The position numbers and the translations under genes are program-made. Shown here piece after piece: positions 22,501-32,926 of a DNA stretch of 64,000 bases; position 1 is the first letter of the stretch, and the number at the start of each line of letters is the position of its first letter. The notes below the pieces were generated by a model. The model did no database searches, was not told where the DNA came from, and worked only from the letters and a program-made list of their open reading frames with translations. The stretch comes from Trileptium ribeirensis. Taxonomy: Eukaryota; Nematoda; Enoplea; Enoplida; Thoracostomopsidae. Location of the stretch: the NCBI GenBank assembly GCA_030248225.1, contig JASANE010007489.1, positions 1-64,000 of the forward strand, written 5' to 3'.

Positions 22501-25500
22501 ATCGTTCAACTCACTAGCGGTTTTACAATCGTTCAACGTTTGTAAGTCACTATTTTTGTTGTCAGCCATCTTAACATCACTGAGATCATTGCTGTATGCC
22601 GAATTTTTGCATACCCGATGGATAACCCGGTTAAGGACTTGTTCAAGCTAACGTGGCCGGCATGTGAAACTTTGCATGTACACGTCCACAAAAATTTTTG
22701 AAGCACCAATAGAGCGACCATTTTGAACAAAAGCTATTATATTTCAGAAAAAGCTCTGCTTCAGCAAGCAACTGTGGTTGTGGTAGCATATTTTAGTCTG
22801 TCAGTTATAATATATAGATGTATACATTGATAATGTCCATTAAAGCCTAGTTTTTGTCGATTCTTGCTGATTTAGTAGGCTCGAGCGCATAGTAATTTTG
22901 ATACACACTTTAACGACAGTTCTTTTGTAGTTAAGTCTCGAATTAGTATAGCTGCATTACCACTGATTTATCTCTATTGCACAGGGGACTTATCCAAGCT
23001 AAAATTTTGAATTCATAGTGCTTTCTACAACATGGTATACAATAACCGCAACATTATTCAGCTAAGCTACAATGAACGTCTCTCACTATACAAATAGAGC
23101 TTTTCTCACTGTACAAAATGAGCGCAAAAGACTCTGTTTTGGTGCGACCCGTTCAACCTATATTTCCAGGGAAGAACAGTTGTAGTCTATTTTCGGCACA
23201 AATAGAGATTTCAAGATTTCGTTTGAGATATCGCGAGAGACGATACAAATCTATGTTATGAATTTCGTAAGAAAAGCCACAAAATGACAATCCCAAATTT
23301 ACTTATATGAATTAAGGTAAGAATTCTTAGTTAACACTCAGAATTCAAACGGTAGTCTCGATAATCCAATAAATACACTAATAATTAAACTAATTTTATC
23401 TCTTATGGCGCTCATGTAAAGTTTCCTCTTCTGCTATAAAGAATGCGTTATGCATTCTTGTATGATGAAAATGGGACGTAGTCTTACCATTAAAATTTAT
23501 TGGCATCATATTTAAAGGAGGCTGAGGAATCTCAATTTGACTTGAAATAATTACTAAGTAGGGACTATCCGAGCTGGAGCCGTTTTTCTCGTTAATAAAT
23601 TTATAGCAATATTTTTAGCTGGCAATTTTTATAGCTTTAGCCGGCATGTTTTAATAATTGCATTAAATTTACTTAGCTATATAACAATAACTACTTAGCT
23701 AAGCTAGCTACTTTTTTAGTTGAAAAACTTTTTTCATTAAATAAAATGTCTTTGTTCGAAACACTTGGGCTATCCAGTAGAAAGGCGGCCGTGGATATGA
23801 AAACACGTTAAACTCCAACCCAAACTCACATACACAGCCACATGGAATGACATGTGTTCGTCTTATGGAGGAATGTTGAAACGAAAGACCAAGAAGAAGA
23901 CTGGGCTATCCAACGACAAGAAATGAACCAGGGCGCCCCTTGGTTCCGATCCGGTGGGCGCCCGATTTTGGCAGGGGCATTTTGACAAAAGAAAAACCGT
24001 TAAAAATCGTGCCAGAAACACTGTCAAAACGCTTTTGATGGAGAGAAAAAGCGATTTCGGAGCAAATTTTGACAAAAATTGTGAAATGTTTGGCTTCAGA
24101 ACGGAGTTTTAGTACTAATTTTGATCAAATTTTATGTACTTTGGACCGATTGGAAACAAAAAAAATTTCCAAGAGGCGGTGAACCGGGAAGAACTAAATT
24201 TTGCCAGGTGGCATGAACCGGGGGCACCTGTTCTGAACCAGGGGGAACCAAAAAATGCCAGCCCCCCTCCTCTTAATTTTGTGGGCCCAGAGAAGAGTGC
24301 ACCCAACGGATGATAACAGCAGGGTACGCGGCAAGATTGTTTAGGGGTCCTAACCTCCAGGAAAAGTTTATGTTAGTGTGCATTCCCTACCAACACGAAC
24401 TGATGACAAATTCAAAGCATCTGAGATGTTTAAAGGACCCTGTGGTAATTGCCTCAGTGAATTGGGAGCCAAGAGCGTAAAGACGGTTTTCGCAGTCTAA
24501 GGAGCAACTGCAAGCGCGGGGTACCACTACGAACAAGGACATAGCTCTAGTTTCTGAAACAAAATAGTAAAATCAATCAGAAAAGAGATCAGCTTGGAGA
24601 CTTTCCAGAAAATATATATGGCAGTGGTTCACTACTTCAAAACAGAATAGGACGGAGGCTATCCACACCCTAGTACATCTGGATCATATATACCAGTGCT
24701 TCAAGCAGGCCCGTCAGCCCAGCCATTTGCATCAACTGAAAAGATGGAGACGATAAGGACGAAAAATGCAACCACTTCTTAAAGAAAGCTGAAGTCAAGA
24801 GAATAGAAGGGCCAAACGAAAACTGAGCAGAAGAAAAATTCTTATAATAATTAAGATGTAAATATGTTACATTCAGTTATTTACAGCTATTAAAACTATT
24901 GAACGGAGTGAAGTGAAGCGTTTTTGTTTTCGTTAGAAGTGGTAAAATCGTCGCCGTCTGTCTAACTGCTCAATAACAATTAAAATATTGTTTGTTTGAA
25001 AAGCCTAAGATCTTCCAGGCACAAGATATATAGTTTTTGTCAAAACTTGTTTTAGTTAATTAGTAATTAACTAATTGGTTAAGCATGTTTGCCTATTTTT
25101 AGCATTTTTAAACAAAAATTGCTTATTTTTCTATGAATAATTAGTATAAAGTTATTATTTTGGCGCGTATGTTATATCTTGCCATGCTGATACGGATTTG
25201 GTGTTTATTACTATTCGAGGTTGTTCAAAACATTTATTAATTAATTAGCTAAATTATTAATTAGGCAATTTTTTGAAAATTTTCAAACTACTCAGAAGTG
25301 AAAAAAATCATACCAGGGTTTTCGATGTTGCTGATCACGAAGATCACATTTATGTGAAGCTCTAAGTCATGGCCGTCTATATACTAATTTGTTAATAATT
25401 CATTAGTTAATTAGTTCATTTTTTGCAAAATTTAAAATCAGCCCAAAACTGCTAATTTTTTTTGCGCTCGGGGTTTTTTGATGTCACTGATCATAAATAT

Positions 25501-25782
25501 GTGACTTTTAAAGCTAAAAAATTATCGTGTATGCTAATTATATATGATGTTTTGTCATGTATGCTTTTTGTATTGGGGATTTGACATCAATCGTTGTCTA
25601 ATACGTGACACTTAATATAAATTGATTAAATATTTAGTTGAAATACATAAAATACTGTGTCTATTGCTCCGCTCACTTTTCATATTTATGTTTACTAGCT
25701 TTGAATTATGGTTTATCGATCATGCCGACTTTTTTAAGTTTATGTTAATTGATTGTAATTTCCATATCGGCGCTTATGGAAT
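19577..25782. other. 6.2 kb stretch without recognised gene
   Basis: AT-rich, lying between the dynactin-like and Ski2-like exons. Further dynactin-like exons would be expected here, but I could not find any with a coiled-coil frame. Bases 23900-24310 (GGCGCCC and GGGGGCACC blocks) and 24340-24830 are richer in G and C and look like decayed repeats. A minus-strand frame at 21247-21534 has no support. Confidence 0.4.
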
Positions 25783-25895
25783 ATGACGGAAGTTTTTTTG
25801 GATCATTTCAAAGCTGAATGCCGGCATGGTTTCGAGCGAGCTCTAGACAAGTGTATTGAAAATTTATCAATCTGCGAAGATGTTCGAACGATGCG
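25783..25895 (+). CDS. Ski2-like exon 1
   Basis: 37 codons plus two bases from ATG, starting MTEVFLDHFKAECRHGFERA, with donor GTAAGT. It contains no domain I can name. No suitable in-phase acceptor connects it to the dynactin-like exons, so I treat it as a first coding exon. Confidence 0.55.
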
Positions 25896-28111
25896 GTAAG
25901 TTTATTCAGTGATTTGTTTGGTGATTATTCGCAGTATAGTAAGGTCGTAGTTTGAAGGGTCCAGGACTTTAGATGCATCCTCTTCGATTCCCCTTTTTTA
26001 CCTTTGTAATGTTGTTGAATTACGTCAGAAGTTTTGTAGTGTAAATAATGTAAGTAGTTTTCACTAAAAATTCGACCATTATATAATAGTTGCTTGCGTT
26101 AGCGCCGAAAAGGTAGATTCTGAGTGTCGAATATATAATTTAGAGACGTACGCAGATGTATTGAGCATTAAATTACAAAATGCGACACGACAGCTAATAT
26201 CAGACATGTAACTTGAATGGTTGAGAAGATTTATGCTCGATATTTTGCTTGAATGGTTCAGAGAAGATGAATTCTGAGTGACGAATATATATCACTTAGA
26301 TAGACATTATAAGTATACACATACGTATTCACTTGGTATTCACCTGGCCCCACGGTTGTGGAAGGCCTCAATGCTACTCACTCGTCGCCACTCTTCCCTG
26401 TTCGCTGTACTTGGTTCGACATGCGACATCGGGTATTGTTGCCATTGGCGTAGCGACACGTATCGAAAATGTTGGTGACAATCGTTGGCTGTGTGAGTCG
26501 CCAGGTCTTGTGTGATCTTCCGCGCGGTCGGGCGCAGTCGTTCGGGGGCGTGGCTTTGGCCGGTGTCTTCGGGATCCTGCTGTCAGGCATGCTGCAAAAT
26601 CTCAGTACACAGATGTATTGAGCATTAAATTAAAAAATGAGCCAGCTAATATCTGACATGTTGCTCGTATGGTTGAGAAGATACAGCCGATTGTTATGCT
26701 CGCAATACGCAAATGCATATAGGATAAATTACTCTTCAAAATAAGTCCAAAAACCGCTTTAGCTCGAGCAGTTGCGGAGATATTACCATTTTTGTGTATT
26801 TTCGTTCCAGTGGACCCATTGAAAAACATGTTTTGCACCAACCCTGCGTGTAAATGACAATAGCAGCACATCACTTGTAGCGATATAGAGCATAAATTGC
26901 TCTACTAAAATGAGTCCAAAAAGATATATATATATATAAATATATAGAAAGATAGCTTTAGAAAGATATATAGCTTTAGATGTTATAAAGATATTACTAT
27001 TTTCGTGTATTTTGAGTCTCGTGGTACCATTTTGAAACCCATTTTCACACAAAACCTAGATCTTAAGAGTACTGTGTAGCAAAGTATTATAGTTTTATAG
27101 AGGCTTATTTGCTCTATAAAATGAGCTCAATATGACTCAGATATGTATCTATACAGGTTGCGATAAATAACGTGATTTTTAGGCATCTTGGGGATTAGAC
27201 ACGAGCCCATTAGCCAGCTTTTGGGAAGCAGGATTTCGGAGTTGGGCTTCGCGTCAAGATGAAATGCACAAATTTAATTTTAATCTTTCAAAAGAGCTAT
27301 CCCGCGAACCAATCCCACATATCAAACTTGAGTTATGCGTGTCACCCTAAAACCCAATAACGGATATTGTCAAATTTTACCACTATCACGGCTAGTAAGA
27401 ATGCTTCAGCTTGCTTGATTCACTCACTACACTCTGAATTCAATAAATAAAAGTGGTAGGCAGAACTATTCATGTATATGTACCAGTCAACAACAATTTT
27501 TTGTCAGTTTGCGGTATAACTTGAATTTGAGCCTGATTATGCCAATCGATTATGATTATTTCTTAGCAAATTTGCTTATGGGATGTTTGCTGTTAGTTTT
27601 TATAGGACGTTTCCGCGAGAGCTGGACATCCAGTCGCTATTCCGCATTGACATTCCTCAATGCCCCTCATCGATCCAACTGGTCCGCGATCCCAAAAATC
27701 CTGAAGTTCATCAGTGGAAAGAAGTGGTTAGTCGCTTTTAGTGTTAAAGTTTTTTGTCCGGTTAGCTTATAATCACCTTTAGTTATGATTAGATTCAAGT
27801 GGATTTTTTTAGTCTGTATACTTTCCGAGAAATATAGATTAGTCTTGAATATCTTCTAGAACTTTCGTTCTTAGAAGCGTTCCTTTTCGTTCAAGTTCAC
27901 TTTTGAAATGTTTTTGTTTAGCTATCGCATTCGTCTGGCCAGACTAATGCTTTGTCGCTTACACGGTCGCCAAACCTTGCCGGAGGTGCCAATATTATGG
28001 GCTCGATTGCGAATAAGCCTTTCCTACCCGGTGGATTCGAAATCAACGTAGATTCCGTCAGCGAGTCAATGCCTGAAGAATACAGAAAGCCAATTGATTG
28101 GGATAAGCTAG
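25783..28111 (+). CDS. Ski2-like exosome helicase, N-terminal exons only
   Basis: Three exons at 25783-25895, 27606-27726 and 27922-28111 join in phase (CG+G, then phase 0) into about 141 residues. The match to the N-terminal extension of SKIV2L/Ski2 rests on an ordered set of motifs: PSSIQLVRDP, WKEV, a short linker, ALSLTRSPN and KPFLPGG, compared with PSDLQAQRHP, YKEV, SLSLRRPP and PFWPGG remembered from the human protein. Ski2 is the DExH RNA helicase of the cytosolic SKI complex, feeding mRNA 3'-to-5' into the exosome; this part precedes the helicase core. The start ATG at 25783 is the first in frame; an out-of-frame ATG lies just upstream. No helicase motif was found downstream, where the large palindrome begins 1.3 kb on. 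The gene may be interrupted, have very long introns, or be a fragment. Confidence 0.6.
26100..26682 (+). repeat. Tandem repeat unit pair, second unit interrupted
   Basis: Unit 1 (about 26110-26231) contains ATTCTGAGTGTCGAATATAT and then CAGATGTATTGAGCATTAAA. The same two blocks recur at 26266-26295 and 26606-26682, but separated by about 310 bases of unrelated GC-rich sequence. In unit 1 they are nearly contiguous. Confidence 0.65.
26296..26605. mobile_element. GC-rich insertion of about 310 bp
   Basis: It interrupts the second unit of the surrounding repeat and is far richer in G and C than its neighbours, notably 26380-26590. Both strands are open over part of it. No family was recognised; it may be a truncated retroelement piece. 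Edges are approximate. Confidence 0.45.
26690..27060. repeat. Old dispersed repeat, two related blocks
   Basis: Two neighbouring blocks share AAATGAGTCCAAAAA-like words and TTTGTGTATTTTCG/TTTCGTGTATTTTG. They are similar, inverted, to 13540-13700. No coding evidence. Confidence 0.45.
27183..27450 (-). repeat. Dispersed repeat D, copy 2 (inverted)
   Basis: Reverse complement of the repeat at 12963-13210 (AATAACGGATATTGTC here, GTCCGTTATTGG there). It sits in the first Ski2-like intron. Its open frame mimics an exon after TTTTTAG, but it is repeat sequence. Confidence 0.7.
27606..27726 (+). CDS. Ski2-like exon 2
   Basis: Joins exon 1 in phase (CG+G = Arg) and runs 40 codons, reading TFPRELDIQSLFRIDIPQCP, then SSIQLVRDP and ending HQWKEV in phase 0. 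The acceptor is TTTTTATAG and the donor GTTAGT. It aligns with the segment before the conserved KEV of Ski2. Confidence 0.65.
27922..28111 (+). CDS. Ski2-like exon 3
   Basis: 63 codons plus one base, with acceptor TTTTTGTTTAG and donor GTACGC. It contains the most diagnostic residues: ALSLTRSPN, then KPFLPGGFE, then an acidic stretch and YRKPIDWDKL. Ski2 proteins carry a similar LSL-R-P to PF-PGG segment before the helicase core. Confidence 0.7.
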
Positions 28112-29413
28112 GTACGCACCTGTAGATGTTCGGGTAACGAAGGGCTGTCGTTCGCTTTTTTATTGTATATTGGCAACCAGTGTAGATATTATTGTCACAT
28201 GGTGAAAGTCAAACTGAACTCTTTTTGCAGAGCAAACAAAGCTCTGTAAGACTGTATATAATGCTTTGCTACATAACTACGTTAGGGTGCAGGATTTAAG
28301 TCAAAATATTAGGTTTTTTTCAGAAATCCATAAGGTTTTTCAAAATAATTTAGGCTTTTTTAAATTTGAGCTTTTTGAACTTTTGCTGTTAGAGGTAGAG
28401 GGGTCCTCTGCCAGTGAAATCTCATCTATTTTCAGCCATTGTATCATTTCAACCTTCCTTTAGGTCTTTTTTTTAAATCGAAAAATATTATTTTTCAAGG
28501 GGAAGGGGCAAAGTGTTTAATTTTTATTACACATTTTTATTATGACCATTATTACTGCAAAGCGTGGAAATTAACATTGCACAATCTAATATTCTAAAAC
28601 AGAGGTTTTATGGTACACTAGGGGGACGTTTTGATAAAATTGGGCGTTTTTACGCAGAGAAATCGATTTTCTCACTCACAGTTTCTGCCAGACCAGTTCC
28701 TTGAGTATTTTCGAGGCAGTTTAGGAAAACAAGAATTAACAGGTTATTTAGAACGGCATCCCATAACTTTGGATGCTGACTGAGCCAGCCATTAGGCTAG
28801 CCTCTCCACGGACTCTCATGGCCGGGCGGGGGGCGCGAAATGGGGCCCTCTATTTGTAAAGCGGGGAGCAAAAATTCAGGCGCGGCATTAACTGGGGATA
28901 ACTGTAAAAAATCAACGTGTTCGAGCGTTTTGGAGCTACAAATCGAAAGGAATATGTAAAAGCTGCGAAAACTGTAAAAATGAAAATTTTTCCAGCACTG
29001 TTGGGGGTAAAAATCGAAAAAAAATCTACGACAACCGTAAAAAAGGAAAAGTTTCCCGTGCATTTTGGGGCTATATATCGAAGCGGAGAAGCCAAAATTC
29101 GGGGGGAGGGGCGTGGGGGTCCCGCCCTCTCCAAAACGTCCAGTTTGCAGAAGTCATGTAGGAAAACGATTTCGTTTATATTTATAAAATTCCAAAGGAT
29201 TTTTGAATTCAGAAGTGCGTGTGGACGGACTGTTCTCGAATTGGAATCACAAGATTCAAATTTGGAACCACAATATGCAGAATTGGACGCAAGTTTGACG
29301 CAGTTACTCCAAGACTTGTCTCTCTGCAGATGCGGTGGGAGCTCCGACAGGTCATTCCCACAAGTAAATTTTGGCTTCCCGCAGGTTGGTGCTGGGGGAC
29401 CAAGCTCAAATGC
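28112..29413. other. Stretch between Ski2-like exon 3 and the palindrome
   Basis: No exon is recognised. Bases 28910-29085 are a loose tandem repeat of about 70 bp units ending in AATCGAAA or TATCGAAG. As a result both strands are open for long distances (minus 28850-29479, plus 28917-29423). The 16-mer GGGCTATATATCGAAG at 29068-29083 recurs at 32363-32378, exactly at the far edge of the palindrome. Confidence 0.5.
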
Positions 29414-30313
29414 CCCAAGGTAAAATTTTTGTAGACTAGTATATATAATATCAAGAGTGCATATGGAAGAGTATGACACTTGCCTGCACCCACATGTTAG
29501 TTAGCCCGTGTTTGATGATACGGGCGTTTTCGGCCTGACCCCCAGTTTCTGGGGGGGGGTGGGTTCGAGATGCCCCAACCATAGCCCCCTTCCCCAGTTT
29601 CTGGCAAGGAGTAGCTAGGACCCCAGTATTTTTTGGGGGTCGGTAGGTCGAACTCCCCCAATTTCTGGGGGGGGGGTCGGTTTATAGGCAGCTGCTTATG
29701 AACCGATTCCCCCAAATAAATTGGGGAAGGGTGCGATTCACCCCCCCCAAAAAAAAAACTGGAGGGTCCCAGCTGCCCCCCAGGAACTTGGAGGCTGAAG
29801 GAAGGGCCAAGTGCTTCAGCAACTACTGTTAATATTGTAACTAATACATTATCATAGCAAATTACATGAAGGTATTCAGTATTTACCTGAATATAAAGTC
29901 TTGGAATATTATGTAATGGAGTGAGCTATTGCTGTAACCACGAAAATTTTGACATAATTTCACTATGCTAGGACTCGATCTAATGATAAGATTAATACGA
30001 CGACCGCACTGGAGCTGCAAGTTATGAAAATGTATGTTCGTACTCCAGTGAAAGCCAAAATTTTTATTGCGTGACTAAACTTAAAGTGACCCCGCTAACC
30101 ATGCTATTTTGCGATTCCCGATGTCGAATCCACATCCATTGTTACGAAACAAATAGGATATTCGATTTGATTCACTGCTAGCGACTTAAAGGTTTTCATT
30201 CGGGTTATGACAATTCCGTAACATTGCATAGCGTTGAAACAGGCTTGCCTCTGTTCGCGAACAAATTTAATGTGTAACAGATCCTTACGGATCGTTACGA
30301 GGTGGATAATCCT

Positions 30314-30673
30314 GACCACAGCCTAATGGCCAACTTTTGTCGAAAACTCATAATCTTGACCACATAGCAATGGTCAACATTTACGAAAATCCTGACCACA
30401 CGATAATGGTCAACATTTAAAATAAATCTGACCACGCCCAATGGTTAACATTTTTTCGAATAAAAATAAATCTGACCACAGTGCCATGGTCAACATTTTT
30501 CCGACCACCAATAATTATGTCCACAGTATAATGGACAACATTTTTCCGAATACAAAAAATCCTGTCCACAGTGTAATGGACAACATTTATTCGACTACCA
30601 AAAATCCCGACCACAGTGTAATGGTCAACATTCGGTTGAGTTTCTCAATAATCATGACCACGTGTATAGTGGT
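30314..30673. repeat. Nine-unit dyad array, left arm
   Basis: Units of 36 to 47 bases each contain GACCAC, a spacer of about six bases, and ATGGTC followed by AACATTT. At 30519-30536 and 30564-30581 the dyad becomes GTCCAC-ATGGAC on both sides, preserving symmetry. Unit 1 and unit 4 each break it by one base. The array is mirrored on the right arm. Confidence 0.85.
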
Positions 30674-31104
30674 CAACTTTTCCGAATTCAGTCACCAGTT
30701 TCTCCCCAACCCGGAACACCCGACAGGAATAGCCCAAATGGGTACGGAACCCACCCTTGCCCCAACGATACGTACATCTATGTAAGCAGAATCAATTAAC
30801 CACAAGCGAATATATATATATAAATTGAGCTCCTCTATATAGATCCATTAACCATGAAACCCTGTTGTCACCTCATAGAAGATCGCCTAACTGGCACAAA
30901 TCCTGAACCGCCGTATATACGTAAATCAGCAATCGAAATAACTCGCAAGATGAATATGGTTATGTAAGTACGTAATTACAATGAATCAGAAATCATCGGA
31001 CATATACGTAGAAAAGTGGGGGCAAGGGTGGTTCCGTACCCATTTGGGCTATTCCTGTCGGGTGTTCCGGGTTGGGGAGAAACTGGTGACTGAATTGAAA
31101 AAGT

Positions 31105-31470
31105 TGACCACTAGACACGTGGTCATGATTATTGAGAAACTCAACCGAATGTTGACCATTACACTGTGGTCGGGATTTTTGGTAGTCGAAATAAACTCTT
31201 GTCCATTACACTTGTGACAACATGTTTCCTATTTCGGAAAAATGTTGTCCATTATACTGTGGACATAATTATTGGTGGTCGGAAAAATGTTGACCATGGC
31301 ACCTGTGGTTAGATTTATTTTTATTCGAAAAAATGTTAACCATTGGGCGTGGTCAGATTTATTTTAAATGTTGACCATTATCGTGTGGTCAGGATTTTCG
31401 TAAATGTTGACCATTGCTATGTGGTCAAGATTATGAGTTTTCGACAAAAGTTGGCCATTAGGCTGTGGTC
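31105..31470. repeat. Dyad array, right arm
   Basis: Mirror image of the array at 30314-30673. Most units match their partners. The unit near 31197-31225 has lost the symmetry (CTTGTGACAACATG in place of CTGTGGAC). The arms have therefore begun to diverge independently. Confidence 0.8.
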
Positions 31471-32348
31471 AGGATTATCCACCTCGTAACGATCCGGTAA
31501 GGATCTGTTACACATTAAATTTGTTCGCGAACAGAGGCAAGCCTGTTTCAACGCTATGCAATGTTACGGAATTGTCATAACCCGAATGAAAACCTTTAAG
31601 TCGCTAGCAGTGAATCAAATCGAATATCCTATTTGTTTCGTAACAATGGATGTGGATTCGACATCGGGAATCGCAAAATAGCATGGTTAGCGGGGTCACT
31701 TTAAGTTTAGTCACGCAATAAAAATTTTGGCTTTCACTGGAGTACGAACATACATTTTCATAACTTGCAGCTCCAGTGCGGTCGTCGTATTAATCTTATC
31801 ATTAGATCGAGTCCTAGCATAGTGAAATTATGTCAAAATTTTCGTGGTTACAGCAATAGCTCGCTCTATTACATAATATTCCAAGACTTTATATTCAGGT
31901 AAATACTGAATACCTTCATGTAATTTGCTATGATAATGTATTAGTTACAATATTAACAGTAGTTGCTGAAGCACTTGGCCCTTCCTTCAGCCTCCAAGTT
32001 CCTGGGGCAGCTGGGACCCTCCAGTTTTTTTTTTTTGGGGGGCGAATCTCACCTTCCCAATTTATTTGGGGGAATCGGTTCATAAGCAGCTGCCTATAAA
32101 CCGACCCCTCCCCCGAGAAATTGGGGAGTTCGACCTACCGACCCCCAAAAAATACTGGGGTCCTAGCTACTCCTTGCCAAGATGGGAAGGGGGCTATGGT
32201 CGGGCATCTCGAACCCACCCCCCCCCCCCAGAAACTGGGGTCAGGCCTAAAACGCCTGTATCATCAAACACGGGCTAACTAACATGTGGGTGCAGGCAAG
32301 TGTCATACTCTTCCATATGCACTCTTGATATTATATATACTAGTCTAG

Positions 32349-32476
32349 AAAAGTTTTACCTTGGGCTATATATCGAAGAGCAATACGTAACTGAACGAAG
32401 ACAAAAAAGAATTGAAGCCTTCTCGCAGTTGTACATAATGTATATTAATTTGATTGGTGGTGATCGTTTTCATAGA
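32349..32476 (+). CDS. Unidentified exon A, edge of palindrome
   Basis: 42 codons after two bases, reading KFYLGLYIEEQYVTERRQKR, then IEAFSQLYIMYINLIGGDRF and HR, ending at GTAAGT. It is in phase with Ski2-like exon 3 (G+AA), but the protein does not look like Ski2. Its only usable acceptor (TACTAGTCTAG) and first six codons lie inside the palindrome end. No family recognised; helical and charged. Confidence 0.45.
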
Positions 32477-32595
32477 GTAAGTAATAAATTAAGTAGCCCT
32501 ATTTATTTCCATGCTCATTTACTATGTCTTAAGATTTACGTGCAGCTAGCTTTACTGTTGAAATAGATTAAATATCATCCGACTTTTAATCACAG

Positions 32596-32702
32596 CTCGG
32601 AGTAGGAAATACAGCCATTAATCATTTGGGAAGAGACTTCGAGCGTTTGCAATTTTCAGCCAATGCTGACACCAAGCTACATATTTATACTGGACTGTTA
32701 GT
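32596..32702 (+). CDS. Unidentified exon B
   Basis: Follows exon A in phase 0 after TTAATCACAG, reading LGVGNTAINHLGRDFERLQF and then SANADTKLHIYTGLL. The donor is uncertain: GTGTCT at 32701 or GTCTAT at 32703. The second would fit exon C. No family recognised. Confidence 0.45.
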
Positions 32703-32800
32703 GTCTATTTCATGACACCAATAAGTTTAAAAAATTCCGCATCATGAGAAAGATTTAAAATTCATTTTACATTATTAAATAACAGTATTTTTTTAAATAG

Positions 32801-32861
32801 ATATTCCTATTTCTTGGTGAAAATGCAAATGCAACAGTTTTATTACAAACACGGCTATGAG
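32801..32861 (+). CDS. Unidentified exon C
   Basis: After TTTTTTTAAATAG, 20 codons read YSYFLVKMQMQQFYYKHGYE before donor GTTAGG, if exon B leaves two bases. No continuation was found downstream, where a tandem array begins. Confidence 0.35.
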
Positions 32862-32926
32862 GTTAGGTAAGGACAGGTGCATATACTTGATTTTTATCCA
32901 TTGATTGCCGTTAACCATTGGCACAT

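Larger units (their letters stand above)
29414..32364. mobile_element. 2.95 kb foldback (palindromic) element
   Basis: Bases from 29414 to about 30782 return as a nearly exact reverse complement from about 30998 to 32364. Paired positions sum to about 61780 along the whole length. The centre is a non-palindromic loop of about 215 bases. From the outside in, each arm has a terminal block shared with the small element at 10063-10420, a chain of C-run/G-run mini-hairpins, about 700 bases of unique sequence, and a nine-unit dyad array next to the loop. No transposase frame is seen. This matches the architecture of foldback elements, but I know of no family with these internal repeats. Confidence 0.85.

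Noticed and set aside
27183..27345. Open frame after TTTTTAG that looked like a Ski2-like exon
   Set aside because: It is an inverted copy of the dispersed repeat at 12963-13210, and its phase does not fit between exons 1 and 2, which already join directly.
30417..30785. Frames within the dyad array as coding sequence
   Set aside because: They arise from the repeated GACCAC/ATGGTC units. Unit lengths vary by non-multiples of three, and both strands are equally open.
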